The notes below the pieces were generated by a model. The model did no database searches, was not told where the DNA came from, and saw nothing but the letters and a program-made list of their open reading frames with translations. A stretch of DNA of 64,000 bases from Paraescarpia echinospica (taxonomy: Eukaryota; Annelida; Polychaeta; Sabellida; Siboglinidae). The position numbers and the translations under genes were made by a program. Every line of letters begins with the position of its first letter. Within the stretch, counting starts at the first letter, position 1. Shown here piece by piece: positions 48,359-62,149 of this stretch. The stretch lies in contig CM034544.1 in NCBI GenBank assembly GCA_020002185.1, positions 32,897,024 to 32,961,023 of the forward strand. Direction: 5' to 3'.

Positions 48359-50176
48359 TTATAGTGTATATATTGCACTAATCCACTTCCTGCACGTATA
48401 AACATCACTGTGTATAATACTCTCAACAATGTTGTTCGTCGATGCAGATATTCTGCTCATAAAACTGTACATGTATTTTCTAAATCTAGTATTGCAACAG
48501 TCCATGTCAGAACTAACAAACATTAGGCTAGCACTACACCTCATAGATAGGCTGTGCATAATTCTAAATGCATTGTTATAGGAAACAATAAAGTGCTGCA
48601 TAGCGGCTTTTCTATAATTAGCCCATAAGGAACATAAATACACATTACTACAATAGGATGTGAACAGTTTGTTCTTCACCTTTACTGAACAAAAGTGAAA
48701 ATTCCTGAGTAGAATATTGCTTCTGCCGTACAAACTCCTTTCTTTGGATTTCATATCCGTTTCATCCGACAGATCATTACAGATTATATGGCCAAGATAT
48801 TTGTATGCCTTCGTTGTATTCAGAACTGCATCACCAAGCTTAAGAGCTACTTCAAAACTGGTTTGTCTTGTGTCAAAAACCATTATCTGCGACTTTACTC
48901 TGTTAAACAATATGTCGTTGTCACATCCATAATTGTATGATACATCTAGCAGTCTTTGCAACCCCTTAGCCGATGGAGCCAGTAGTACAATGTCATCAGC
49001 ATACATGAGATGATTAACAGTTGTATCACCACAATAGCATCCGATGGGTAGTTTCATCAGTAGCAAACTCAAATCATTCATGTATAAATTAAATAAGACA
49101 GGAGATAGCATACCCCCTTGTTTAACTCCATTAGTCACAGAGAAGAAGTTGGAAAATACCGAACCCCATTTAACACACATAGTCTGATTACAGTACCACT
49201 GACATATCACTTTAATTAAATATTTAGACACTCCAAGCTTAATAGCTTCGTAAATAATGTTGTGTGATTCACCCTGTCAAATGCCTTGGAGATATCAAGG
49301 AAGGCAACATACATGCATGACCCATGATTAGTGTAATATCGAAGGAGCTCCTTCAACACAAATACACACATTTCTGTCCCATGTTTGGGTTTCAACCCAA
49401 ATTGGTTAATTGTAGTTCGTAGATGACTTTGCATCCGATTATACAGTATTTTTTCCACTATTTTTGTGAATACATTAGACAGACATATCGGTCTATAGTT
49501 ATCTCTGTCGCTGACACGTTTATTTTTATCCTTAATAATGGGAACAATGACAGATTTTTGCATATTTCCCGGTACGTAACCGTGTGTAAGTATAGCCGAC
49601 ATCAATATAGCCAATAAAACTGGCAGCTGTCGATCTGCCCACTTCATGTGCTCGCTAGTAATGCTGTCTAAACCAGGTGACTTATTGTAAGATAAATCTT
49701 TGATAATTTCACTAATTTCATTAACAGTCACCCTCATACCTTGGTCAAAGACAGCATGCTCCTGACACAGATCAGCAAGAAATTCCTTGCTGCAACTTCC
49801 TCTAACTACATTAAAAATGTGACTGTAGTGTTCTTGCCAAATTCCACTTATGTTTTGGCTGCCATGTAACATCACCCACAGTGTTTGGTAATTTAACATT
49901 ACTGTTTGTGGAGTTTTTGATTTCCCTCCAGAAATCTCTATCGTTTTTTCCACTCATTTTCTCAGCAATTTTATCCGCAATAATGGAATTCTTTTTGTTC
50001 TTGCAAACTCTAAGTGCATGTTTGAATTTGGACCTAGCCTGCCGCATAACGTCATAAACAGCACCCGTTCTGGGTTTGCCAATGTCCTTCCACAAAAGAT
50101 ATGCATCTCTAGCTGCCATGTGTAAATCCTTTACATGGTCGTTCCAACCAGGTGTAAACGGTTTCCTCTTTCCAGA
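48359..50176 (-). pseudogene. Second copy of the CR1/L2-like reverse transcriptase
   Basis: Same broken frames as 16823-18640, with the same two frameshifts. A few base changes are visible, for example Phe to Val in the MLSPFLF box and Asn to Asp before TTVNHLMYADD. Confidence 0.85.
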
Positions 50177-50212
50177 TAACTGTCAGCCAATAATGTTTAT
50201 TACATTTAAATT

Positions 50213-50272
50213 GTCAGCCAATCCATAATGTTTATTACATTTAAACTGTAAATACATTATGGATTGGCTGAC
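50213..50272. repeat. Second copy of the 19-bp hairpin
   Basis: Unchanged copy of the hairpin at 18677-18736. Confidence 0.8.
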
Positions 50273-50761
50273 TGACTGATGTATATGTACAGATAATATA
50301 GACTGGTCCCAGTTTGTGAGCATCCCAAGCAGGCTTTGGACACGATAAGTTAAGACAAAACAACACATCAGCTACAAAAATAAACTGAAATTTTGAGCTA
50401 TTCCGTGCATTTGTGATTTGATATAGAAACATGAGCTACATTTACCTAATCTACTTACTCTGATCTTTAATGTTCATGTGACAATAAGTAAAAAATTCAA
50501 ATCCATATTTGTAGGGGGTGGACACACCAGGGGTCATAACAATACCTGGGTACTGAGGATGCCTTCCACTCTCCAGCCCCCATCCTCAAGCCTCCCTCAC
50601 ACCCTCAAACTCCCTTTATTCTTCAGCACCCCACCTTCAAGCTCCTACACCCTCAAGCCCCCTCCTAGTCCTATCCTCAAGCCCTTCCACTTTTCAACCC
50701 CCCCCCCTCCCCCCACTGTCAGACCCACTTCTACACTGAAGCCTTCACCATCTTGTCATAC

Positions 50762-53700
50762 CTGCCACAACGACGGTTCCAATGGACGTGTTTCTCACTA
50801 TGACGCTGACGTCACTTCCTGTGTGACCAGGAGTAGGAAGAACCTTCAAGAACTTGTCCAACTTATATGGTTCACCCTGCAGACACAGGCCATTCAAAGA
50901 TACAAGTCAACAGTCAATTAAACAAAATTACAATAGTCACATAGCTGAATACCGCATTACTGAATCTCATTAGGGAAAGTTAGATTTTGCGGGATTTTAC
51001 TGTTTGTGATAATTGAAATGGTGGAAGGATGGCATATTTAAGAAAGTGGAGAAGACATGGCCTCACAAGTGCCAAGTTTCAATTGAATGAGAAGTAGTGG
51101 AAACCTGTTTATTCTGGGATAACCATGATTAAGACAATAATACGATGGACAGACTGGCATGGGATGTCAAAGTCACACACAGACAACTATACCAACACGG
51201 GAGGTACAAAGACAGACAAATAGACAGAAGAAGGTGAAGGAAGTTGTAGGGGTGGCGAAAATTTGTTCAGTGGTGCTGAAGCTCCAGTCAGCCCCCCAAT
51301 ATGAATTCATTCCCGCGTCACTGGTAATACCCCTCGATGCTTGAAGATTAAAATATTACAATAGGGCCATCTTGCGACCAAAGTGTAAATCATTTAGTTG
51401 GCTGGTTAATAAATCCCTTTTGATTAGAAGAGCTGACGATTCGATGTCTATTATGCAACTATGTTTACTTTAAAACGAATGAGTTGAATAGAGTCTGACG
51501 AATTTTCTAGAGATTTGGGAGCGCAGTTTCTGGGATGGTTTAGTTTGTATTAAGTTTCGCTATTGGCTAGGACTTCCGGCGCTTGGTCACTATTAGAGTA
51601 TATAAGAGTATTCCAGCCATTCTAAAGACAGACGACTGTTGTAGCATTGCTGTTAGGGCATATGATCTTGTCTCCCAAGACATGGGAACTATATCGACGA
51701 GTTTTGTCGTCCTTGTCTTGAAATGGTAACTTTTTCAATAGTTTAAATGTAGACAACCTTGTATTATGATTGGTTTGGATTGCTTAGAAGGGGAAAAGCG
51801 AATTGCAAACCTCACCCCATAGTCTTCACGTTAGGTTGGAGATGACCCGAAAGCTGCTGTAACAGCCGCAACAACCAATCTTGTTGTTGAACGAGCCTTG
51901 AAGAACAAGTGCGTATTTCAATCTTGAGGTGCCATGTCGATGGGCACTGGCAATTCTTCTAAGCAATCTGAACCAATCATAATACAAGGTTGTCTACATT
52001 TAAACTATTGAAGAAGTTACCATTTCAAGACACGGACAACAAAACTCGTCGATATAGTTCCCATGTCTTGGGAGACAAGATCATATGCCCTAACAGCAAT
52101 GCTACAACAGTCGTCTGTCTTTAAAATGGCCGGAATACTCTTATATACTCTAATAGCGACCAAGTGCCGGAAGTCTAACTAGCCAATAGCGAAACTTAAT
52201 ACAAACTAAACCATCCCAGAAACTGCGCTCCCGAATCTCTAGAAACTTCGTCAGACTCTATTCAACTCATTCAGTTTAAAATAAACATAGTTGCATAATA
52301 GACATCGAATTGAAAATCCTCAAATTACCCCAATCACACCTAAATTTAATACCATCAGAATCCCTGAATCATGACGGTAATAGTGATAATAATAACATAT
52401 CATAACGTTCAAAATTTAATACGTTATTTTAGTAAAACAAATGTTCTATTCTAGCACGAGGTGTGAAATATTTTCTCGCACTTGCCCGGCGCAAATAAAC
52501 AATCTTCCTAATCCATGCTACTAACTTCTTCAAATATTCAATGATGGTGACTTACAATAACAACAACTTATCAGTTAGGTTAAATCCTTTTTATATCTAC
52601 CAAATTTGACTTTCCTAGTCGTAGAATTAATACAATAACTAATCAAAAGGGATTTATTAACCAGCCAACTAAATGATTTACACTTTGGTCGCAAGATGGC
52701 CCTTGTGTAATATTTCAATCTTCAAGCATCGGGTGATGGCAGCACCATACAATGGGGTTCCTGCCTAGTTTAACATTTTAGTTTTGAGCCAGACTAATTC
52801 TACTCAACCCACTTCGTGACAGAAACCCCCAACATGTCAATCCTGGGTATGCCTCTGGATAGAGAGACAGATAGATTGACAGACTGACATATAGAAATAC
52901 ATATAAAAGGTGTCTACACAGAACTGATATGTTGGGTGTTTCCAAACGGGTATTACCCTTACATTGCAGGCCTGTAGTGTAACATTTTTGGGGTGTGTGT
53001 TTTAAGGGAGGGGGGCCTGTTGGAGACTTTTTATGGTGACATTTTCTTTCCTGAAACAAAACTCTTTTCCCTGAAGCAGAACCCTTGTTTCGGTGGGGGG
53101 TCATATACACTATTGGCACCCCCCGCCATTAGCTGTCATTGTCATATGGATTATACAGCAGTAGGAAACTTGGGGGCTTTCTGAGCAACAACAAAACCTC
53201 TCTAGCCCCTGTATACAGACCTTGCTCAGTCGGTTACTAATGTAGGTGTCACCACGGCTTATGTCATACGACACAATGAAAGTGGCATGTGGAAACAGGT
53301 TCAAGTTGCCTATGTGGTCAGAATGCCCGTGTGTCCCTACTACGGTGTCAATATCTGCTGGTGTCAAACCTTCCTTGTGGAGAGCTGCAAATCCAGATAA
53401 TGAAACAGAAAAAGCATTGTTTTTATCACTAAAATTACTAACGGAAATAAGCATCATTGCCAGTGAGTGGATTTGTCTGTAAGAGGAACTACCATTGTCA
53501 ACTAGATCAAAGTGTCTCATCAAATTAGATGTCGGCTTAATTCAAATTTTTCAATTTCACATCCTGTCTATTTACCAAGGATCTATGTCACTATAAAAAG
53601 GATCAATACAACTTAAATATATTTTTGTTCAATTTAAATCAAATTCATTTGGCAAATTTGCAACACATTTCTTATGTTTATCAAATCATTAACAACAGTT

Positions 53701-55756
53701 ACTTCAAACCCTAATCGACAGTACGTGTGTACAGGTAATTAACATCCATAAAGACAGATGCAACAGTGACCTGCACCGTCAGGCAAGTCCAACTGTAATA
53801 TGACCAGGCGATAATTTCAATTTCCTGGAAAGTTTTAAGCTGGAAGTAAGATTGGTGTACACGGAGATTGAGGGAGCAGAGGTAACTGAAATGCTGAACA
53901 AAGGAATGCAAGTTGTTGGGTGACAAATTCTTTGGACATATACCTCGATTTCTGCTGTTTAACCAAAAAGGCACATCCAAAACTAGCATATGATACAATA
54001 TGAAACAAATAACATTTGTACAATTGAACACATTTCATAGTTAATACATGTAAATTTATATAGAAAAATGTTGTAGGGCCTAAATATTTGTTTCACTTTG
54101 ATCAATTCTTACAATTCACATGAGTTTGCAGGATTCCATTCCAATTCAGAGTGGTTTCAATTTTGAATTCAAATTCACACGTTTTTTTATCAATTCAATT
54201 TAGAATTGTAGCCAAATCTGCTCACTGGGCAGAATAAAGTTACAGGAAGTCACAGAAAAAATATTGCAAGAAATAAAATTACAGAAAAACTCCAAATGTA
54301 TATATATAGTGGTCTTTGTATTTATAATAAAAGCTGAAATGATAAATATGTCAATAGTCTTTTTATTCACAAACATCAAAGAAACACAGTGCATAACTAT
54401 GACTAAGAAGAATATTCAAAAATTTACCATTTCAGCTTTATTGTAAATCAAACACCACTATAATTATTATATACATTTGGAGTTTTTCTGTAATTTTATT
54501 TCTTGCGATGTTTTTTCCATGACTTTTCCTGTAACTTTATTTCTGCCCAGTGAGCAGATCTGGCTACAATTCTAAATTGAATTGATCGTTTTTATGCTTT
54601 ATTTTTTACTCTCTATGATTATTCTATTGATTGTGTACAGCGCTTTTGAGCAGGCTTTTATGTATGAAAAGAGTGCTTTATAAGTTCGGTATAATAATAA
54701 TAATAATTAAAAACGTGTGCATTTAAATTTAAAAAAAAATTATATAATAATTATAGTGGTCTTTTTATTTACAATACAAGCCGAGATGGTAAATTTGTGA
54801 ATATTCTTCTTAGTCATAGTTATACACTGTATTTCTTTGATGTTTATGAATGTCTTCAAATAAAATAAAATGTTGACTTTATTTTTCCATGTGACTTTTT
54901 TCTGGTCAAACCTGTATTTACTTTAGTTGTTACTTTTTCCTGTAACTTTATTTCTGCCCACCTACTCACCATTGAGTATTTTCTCCCTGTCAGCTGGACT
55001 GCCGGTGTCCACCAAAACGTTTGTGGGGCCTTTGATGAGAGTGATTGTTCCATCTGCCTTGTCTTCACCTGGGACCAAACACAAGGCAAATAGTCAAATT
55101 GCTGGAGTGGTATTAAACCCATTACAGTGTGACTTTCCCGGAGACTTTAATTCCACCCATGATCCTCTACAATGCATCACAAATGCTAGCTGTGTACGTT
55201 GATAGTTGACTAGAGTGTGGAGCAAAACTGCAACATTTTCTACTTGCTGAAATTTGTGTGATACATACTTTGTAATTCATGGCTTTCATACATGATAATT
55301 GACACACTTTATGGGGTATATTTTATGCTGAATATTTGGAGTATATTCCATTTCACATAACTGAGTCTACCTTGATCCAGGAAGAGAATCTAGAAAGTAG
55401 CTATAATGAGACTAGTTTCAATGATAAGTTAATTGCTCATCTAACCTGTAGCTGTAATGGGGGAAATGTAGCTATAAAGGGAAGTAGCTATGATGGGCCT
55501 AAACCCAGTGTGACAACTGTTACAATAATGTTGACACATTTAAATTAGACATGAGAAAGCTTTGCTTAATTAGTCTTTTTTTATATTTTCCTTGGTTAGA
55601 GGTATTTCTTTCAATAACATCTACAGGTGGTATTTCACACTTTGATCTCAAAGACTTACCTGATTCAGTAGTGAACGCATATCCCTCTTGCAAAACAGTC
55701 ACCTCATATCGTGAGGTTCTCTTGGCTGCGGACATTGGGATACAGGCACCATTCAT
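50762..55756 (-). CDS. MBLAC1: MBLAC1 second copy, exons 1-4; exon 5 lost in the gap
   Basis: Exons at 55756-55660, 55068-54970, 53384-53221 and 50876-50762 match copy 1 in sequence, phase and splice sites, including THGHSDHIGNL and TPGHTGSDVSV. The fifth exon (GDLFECEDD to the C-terminus) should lie beyond 48034, inside the run of N. I noticed no coding differences between the copies, so nothing marks either as a pseudogene. Whether two genes exist in the genome depends on whether the block is a true duplication. Confidence 0.85.
51335..52731. mobile_element. Second copy of the 1.4-kb foldback element
   Basis: Same arms, loop, TATA boxes and 325-bp arm asymmetry as 19799-21195; the only difference I noticed is one T to C change near 52489. 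Confidence 0.85.
54189..54586. mobile_element. Second copy of the 0.4-kb foldback element
   Basis: Copy of 22653-23050 with the same inverted ends. Confidence 0.8.
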
Positions 55757-55903
55757 CGGAACAACATTCACAAACCTGAAAGCGACATATGTCTATCATG
55801 ATCCACAACACTTTCAGCTTAACATAAACCTCAGAATATTCTAATGAAAGGGTAGATTAGTAAGATATTAACACATGTATTGATGATCCCGTATTATCAA
55901 GTA

Positions 55904-56170
55904 TGTGTGTAGCACAGTGGCACTGTTACTAGAGCATCGGACTCTCAATCGAGAGAATCCTGGCTGTCGCTTTGAACCTTGGGCAAGTTCATTCACTCTA
56001 CATTGTCTTTGGCCCAGTTCACTCAGCTGTATGAGAACCTGGCTATAGGCTATAGACAGTGGTCGACATTTGTGTACAAATAGTTTTCGTGCTTTAACTG
56101 CAGCGTGGTTGAATGCCTCCCAGAGAAGTCAAAATGGTGTTCAACTGAACAGGTCTGCCAGGGTGTAAAC
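55904..56170 (+). mobile_element. tRNA-derived SINE-like element, copy C (duplicate of copy A)
   Basis: Identical in layout to copy A at 24366-24632; present because the whole block is repeated. Confidence 0.75.
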
Positions 56171-57615
56171 TATAACAAATGTGTAAAAACTTATTAATCA
56201 TTTCCCCAACAGAATCACAACATGTATTAGCAGAAGTTGATATAGGAAGTTCACAATTTAACCCCATGCGTAGCTATTCACATGACCCGCATAAGTAAAA
56301 CGCGACGGATGACACGTCTGATCTTATTAATGGGGTCAATACACAGATGGTTTTCCCACTGGCGACCATGTTAATGTTTTGTCTGATTATAAGAACACCT
56401 TAAATATCCTAAACTTATCACCTGCTGTTATCATTATCTCATTGACATGCCGACAGATTTTAACAAAAATTGCATACATCCAGCTCTCGTAAAAAAATGC
56501 CTGTATGTGTGACACCCGTCAATATTTATAAATGCCGGCAAGCATTACTCCCGAAACAGGTCACACATGCAAATTGCTGCCAAATATCCTTCCGCTTATT
56601 CAAATCATCTAAAAATCCACCATTTTACAGTCAACACCTTCTACAATCACACATGAAAATCTGCCTACTCAAATGCACTTATGTTACAGCATGTGAATTT
56701 TGTAAAAAATCATTTCTCAAAAATACATGCATTTTTCTTCATCTGTAACCAAACAGGAAGTCTAACTAGACCATGACCCCTTATGAAGTTATGGGGAGGG
56801 GTGGCAAAATGCTCTTCTATTGAGTCCATTAGTTGTACGTCCCTGTCATTATTCGGTGTTCAGTCGTAAAGGTGATCCGCCATCTTAATTTTTGGTTATA
56901 CACTATCGAATGTTGTGTATTGTTTACTATGGAACCAAAACGATGCAGCAGTATTTTGATGGATAATGACATCTCTAACACCTGACAGTAACATGTACAA
57001 GTTATTAAAGTGACCGGCCAAAGATGTACAGCTGAAAAACTAGTGGACTCGTTATAGTAACATAAATGCTGACGCGCATTCTTGCAGTTGTTGTGTACAA
57101 TATAGCCTGCCAAAGGCCATTGCTAGGATACGAGGTCAACTTCCCCGTGGTCAAAGATTGCCACCTTCCGAAAGAGTGCCCTTGACAATACCGTTTTGGT
57201 GTGATGTGTGAATTTTTTTGAGCATTTTGACATGGCACATGTTAGTCCAGTGAATACTGAATGTACTACTGCATTAGATCGTTCATGAGGTAGTAATAAA
57301 TATACGCTAGTCGCTCGCGTATTCGCACAGTGGCTATTTTGCAGCACACACCAATATTTCAAAATTCATCACCAGATTGGGGCGAAATTGAGGGGTGTCA
57401 GGTTTGGGTGGATTTTTCTGAAAAATGAGGTATGAGAATTTCACGAGTTTTCCACAGCACTTGTGTCAATGGAGGTTAAATATGGTGTGAAATTTTCAAA
57501 AAAATCGTAAGACAAATTTTGCAGGAAATGAAGGAAACATTATAATGGCCACCTACGTAACATTTAAATGTGGTCTTAGGTGTTGTTTCTCCATACAGCC
57601 CCTTCTGGGGCTAAC

Positions 57616-58180
57616 CTAGGAGTCGTGCAGTGCGCATTGCAAAGGGTGCGTGAAACTGAAATTGACAAATAATTTTAAAAGAAAAATAAAACAAATAATT
57701 ATGTAAAACAAGTGCAATAATTTGTGCAGATTAAAAATACAGTCTCTGTCTTTATCTATAGTCTGGTAAGGTGGGCTGGAGCAACAAGGTAGATGGTACT
57801 CAGAGCTTGTTGGAATGGGTGTAGTGTGGGTAGGCTTATTGTTTCTGGGGAGAATAGATTCCAAGCTCTTATAACTCTAGGCTAGAATGAGTATGCATAT
57901 GTATTTATGCATGTATTTGTTTAGATCGCTGTTTCGTGTACAGGAGCATGGGACTATAAGATGTTGTGGTAGGGTAATGTTCAGGAGGTTGTGTCTTATT
58001 TTGTAGAAGAAGGTAAGTTGGTGTTGTAATCGTCTTCTTTCTAGTCTGCCAACCAAGTTTATTTATGAGGCTGGTTATGCTTGTTGTGCGGCAGTGGTCA
58101 TTTAAAGTAAATCTAGCTGCGCTTCTTTGGTTTTTTTCAAGGATATCAATGTTATTTTGTGTATAGTCTTACCCCCTACT
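57616..58180 (-). pseudogene. C-terminal fragment of a Jockey-type reverse transcriptase
   Basis: Read leftwards from 58180 the minus strand gives NNIDILEKNQRSAARFTLND, then SLINKLGW and, in another frame, RRRLQHQLTFFYKIRHNLLN, the thumb region common in invertebrate Jockey-type elements. It is broken by frameshifts. A short ORF (57864-57616, ESILPRNNKPT...) lies at its end. Confidence 0.6.
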
Positions 58181-58329
58181 CAGGCTACTCCCCGGGTGCT
58201 ACCACAATCGCAGAAGGGAAAATCTCGCAGCGGGCACAGTTGACGTTGCTGTTGTTGTCGAAACCGCATTTTGAATCAACGGCAACGTGTAGTCGCCAAG
58301 GCAAAAAAATTCCTGGATTCGATCATTTT

Positions 58330-59283
58330 TAACAGACAGAACTCAGAGTCATAATAGAGGGCAAGGCCTCCTCTGAGGTACCCGTGACATCAGGAGTACC
58401 ACAAGGCTCTGTACTTGGCCCTTGTCTATTCCTCTTTTACATAAATGACATCCCAGACAATATCTACAGTTAGACTTTTTGCTGCTGACACCATAATGTA
58501 TATAGCCCTTAAGCCTAAGACAAATACAGCTGTGCTCCAGGAAGGTCTTCACAAACTTGGAAAATGGGCCATAACCTGGAACATGGAATTCAATCTTCAA
58601 AAGTGCCATGTCATACCTGTAACAAGAAACAAAACTGTCATTAACAATCAATACATGCTTCATGATCAAACACTAGAAACTGTTTCACAGGTAATATATC
58701 TTGGTGTAACCATAACCTCAGATCTCCGGTGGAATGCCCACATAAATAACATTTGTCTAAAAGCAAATAGATCACTAGGCTTCCTCCGCAGAAATTTCAA
58801 AGTTCCGTCAATTCAAATAAAAACTCAGGCCTACTTCACCTTTGTCAGACCCATCGTGGAGAACAGCTGTACTGTCTGGGATCCCTGTACCCTTACACAA
58901 ATAAACAAACTAGAAATGATTCAACGCCGTGCAGCCCGATGTCTTTTATCGCCACCACAATACCTCCAGTGTAACATACATGGTCCAGACATTAGGATGG
59001 AGAACCCTATCAGACAGAAGAACCGATGCAAAACTATGTATGATGTACAAGATAGCAAATGGCCTAGTGGGTATACCAGCAAACCAATACCTTATTCCTG
59101 TAAATATAGTCACAACAACATTCCTTATCTTACTCCAGACGCAGCTACCACTTGTATTATTTTTTCCCCAGTCAGTGGCAGTACCATTCGACTTTGGAAT
59201 TCCCTCCGTCAATATACTGTAAATCAAAACAGCCTGGATGCGTTTAAAAGCAACATCCAGACTTTGCACTACCCCATGTTTTA
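58330..59283 (+). pseudogene. Jockey-type reverse transcriptase fragment
   Basis: Starts in [20 protein letters not shown] and [15 protein letters not shown], shifts frame near 58465, then RLFAADTIMYIA (catalytic FADD changed to FAAD), IYLGVTITSDLRWNAHI, YFTFVRPIVENSCTVWDP and a C-terminal RLWNSLRQYT. A further frameshift lies near 58950. It is inactive by both frame damage and loss of a catalytic Asp. Confidence 0.78.
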
Positions 59284-60077
59284 GACGTTAACAAGTTCTT
59301 CTGCACGTATTTCTGTTTACGAATGCCTTCTGTTTATTTACACAATAATTTATGTTCTTATATATTGCACTCTAAAAACAAACAAAACATTTCCTGTTCG
59401 CCTGCCATGCCACGGCACCGCCTGTATCCTCAGCATGTTGAGGCTAGGCGTGTATTGGAAGAAGATAATTCCTACTTATCCCTGCTACTGTTACCAGTAC
59501 AACACTGGTTATGACAGAAGAATTCGTATTACTCGTTTAACATAAGGTATGATGACGTTTGTGGTCTGGCCTCGAAACGCACATGCGGCTTAATTACAGT
59601 TCATGACAACGTTAACCTCTGAACTTAAACGTCACGACCATAGTGGCCACGGCATAACTAATTACCGCAAAGCATCGAAAGGCGCCACACAAATGCTGAA
59701 CGTTATGGTTGAAGATTAGAATAAGAATAAAGAATAAATTTATTATTATTTGCAACTTTTCAGTTGGATTGTACATATATTCACCATAAAATCCCCAAAT
59801 CACACAAATATCATACTGTTACAATACGACACAACATTATGTTACAATACTCATAAAACATGTTGTACTCAATAAAATAACGCAACACTAAGGATACTGT
59901 TAAGTAAATTACACAAAATCGCCCAGTGACGCAGTTAACTCAGTATGTGGCGCTTTATATTAAAATGTGTATATTGCATTACTATCTTTCATAAAAAAAA
60001 AAAATACTTTAAATACACTAAAGTTAATCATTTAGTTTAAATATTAAAATTGACTGTTGAGACATACACTAAAATCA

Positions 60078-60950
60078 TTAAGTGTTATGGCAGTGTACTA
60101 AACACCATGTAATTAATGAGTTTTTATAGCGATTTGTGTTCGCCATTGGGACGGGTAACTCATTGGGTGATCTTAGTGTATACGGCACATTTCGAGTATT
60201 TGGTACTAGCGTATTCAGTTTGTGGTCACTACGCTTCATTATAGCAAAATACGTTATACACAATTCATTGCGTCTATCATGCAGCGTTGATAAGTTTACC
60301 ATCTCCAGAATATGCTCGTACACACAACCAGGAAATATAGTTTTGAGACACCTTTTTTGAATTATCTCGATGTTGTTCGATAAGTATTTAGGCAAGTTCG
60401 TGTGCCATACCGGGCAGGCATATTTAACTACTGGTCTAATCACAGATACATATATTCTGACCAAGTCATTTTGGTTGATACCAGCACGTTTCAACTGATA
60501 GATCATATTACACTCTCTTTCTTGCCTTTGATACTATTTCATCAACATGTGCATTCCAACTTAAATCCGATGATATAGTTGCGACGAGAACTATTGCTTG
60601 AGTAACTCTCTCAATATCTGTCCAATTTATATCAATATACGGCAGAGATTCTACAAATGTTCTATCTTTACCGAAACATATAACCATTTCTTTTGTCTTA
60701 CTCGTATTGGTGCGCATGTCATTATTACTAGACCATCGCTCAATAATGTTGGTAGAATCCTGTATAATAGATATCATACTTTGATTGCATATTTCAAATA
60801 TGGTGCAATCGTCAACATATTTAAACATAGGACAAGATGTTTGCAAATCATTGATATGAACCACAAAGTGTTTTGGTCCTAACAAAGTTTCCTGGGGAAC
60901 GCCCCCATTATGGTAGCCTGGCTTTGACACAAGATTGGAGTAAAGCAAAG
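60078..60950 (-). pseudogene. Non-LTR reverse transcriptase C-terminal part, copy 2
   Basis: Partner of 25335-26110. Here the C-terminus is complete (SPNELPVPMANTNRYKNSL), but a 16-bp insertion near 60496-60511 (TGATAGATCATATTAC) breaks the frame after SKARKRV. The 3' UTR runs left to an (AATAAA/ATAATAATAA)-type tail around 59720-59750. Confidence 0.8.
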
Positions 60951-62045
60951 TTGCAGTAATTAAAAATTTGCTTCACGCCAATCTGCAACCATTGGTTTGC
61001 AAGTATTACAGTCGTGTCTCGTTTATCGTTACAGTATGGTTACAACTAGCTTTGCAGCGATACGATATCACAGGTGTCGGAACGTGGTGAATGTGTGGGG
61101 GCGCCGAGGCTCACCAAAACCACTAACGTATGGCACCCGCTCGAAGCTAACCAAAGATCTCAAACTACACTAACACTGAAGCTCTCTAAAACATCCAACT
61201 GCACTCCCATGAAGTTCACAACACCCTTCAACTTCACCACGGCCCTTGCAAAAATATTGGGGGTTATTTGCTGCATGCACATGGTTCCTGTGATCGTTAG
61301 ACCCAGTCTAAGTTGCTTTATGTATTACGCGTACATCACGCTTTTCGTTCCAAACAACTGATTTATCGTATAAATGGTGAGAATCGTGACATATTTTGAC
61401 CATGACGCTACGGTGATGTTTCGAATGCCTCTATTTCCTCGACATGTGTATATGAATACGCCAGCTCACACGTTGATTTATTGCATTCCCTTCGATTCAG
61501 ATTTGCACTTGTAATAACTGCATGTTATGGAGTGCACCATGCGGACGTAACATGTTCAGTAGTTACAGCGCCAAAACAAATTCAGCGATGCAAACTGGAG
61601 TAATATTCTTAGTTTGACGACTGGCGAATTAGGGAGAGTATGTAATAGTGATGTCACGCTTTCTACCACAATGGCGCTATCCGTGCAATTTAAATAATGT
61701 GTTTCAACAAAGCTACGGGCATAACATTCTGATTGTAGTTGCAGATGGTTAGTTGTTATTAATTCTTTTAGATGCCTAAAAAATATATATGTTGTTTCCA
61801 TTTGAAGGACTAAATGCTGTGTACCTAATCGTTTAAAACGGTGAATTTATTTCAATATAAAAATTAGGTAACAAAATCAACTTAGTGTAACTTTTGGCGC
61901 GCGCTTTCTGCGACAACCTGATGTGATAATTCTGCGTTGTTTGAATGGTAAGTTGAGCCGATAAAACTAGCATTGTTACTGCTGATATTAAACAATATGT
62001 GGGGGCGCTTTGCCCACCCCCTTCTCTATACCACAATACGCCTAT

Positions 62046-62071
62046 ACAGACACACACACACACACACACGC

Positions 62072-62121
<50 letters not shown>

Positions 62122-62149
62122 TCACTCACTCACTCACTCACTCACTTAC
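62046..62149. repeat. CA then CACT microsatellite
   Basis: A CA tract with a few CG interruptions, followed by seven or more ACTC units. The first copy has only a short CAGA/CACA run at the same place (27204-27226), so the tract expanded here or contracted there. Confidence 0.95.

Larger units (their letters stand above)
56884..60163. other. 3,280-bp segment present only in the second copy
   Basis: Copy 1 jumps from CGCCAT directly to TGGGTGATC, joining what here are positions 56883 and 60164, with the shared triplet CAT at the join. The segment includes the native C-terminus and 3' UTR of the reverse transcriptase to its right and two other retrotransposon fragments. Copy 1 therefore looks like a deletion derivative. 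Confidence 0.8.

Noticed and set aside
57005..57362. Possible THAP-like zinc-finger ORF on the minus strand
   Set aside because: The Cys/His spacing and the AVPTM-type end could not be matched; frames are short and unsupported.
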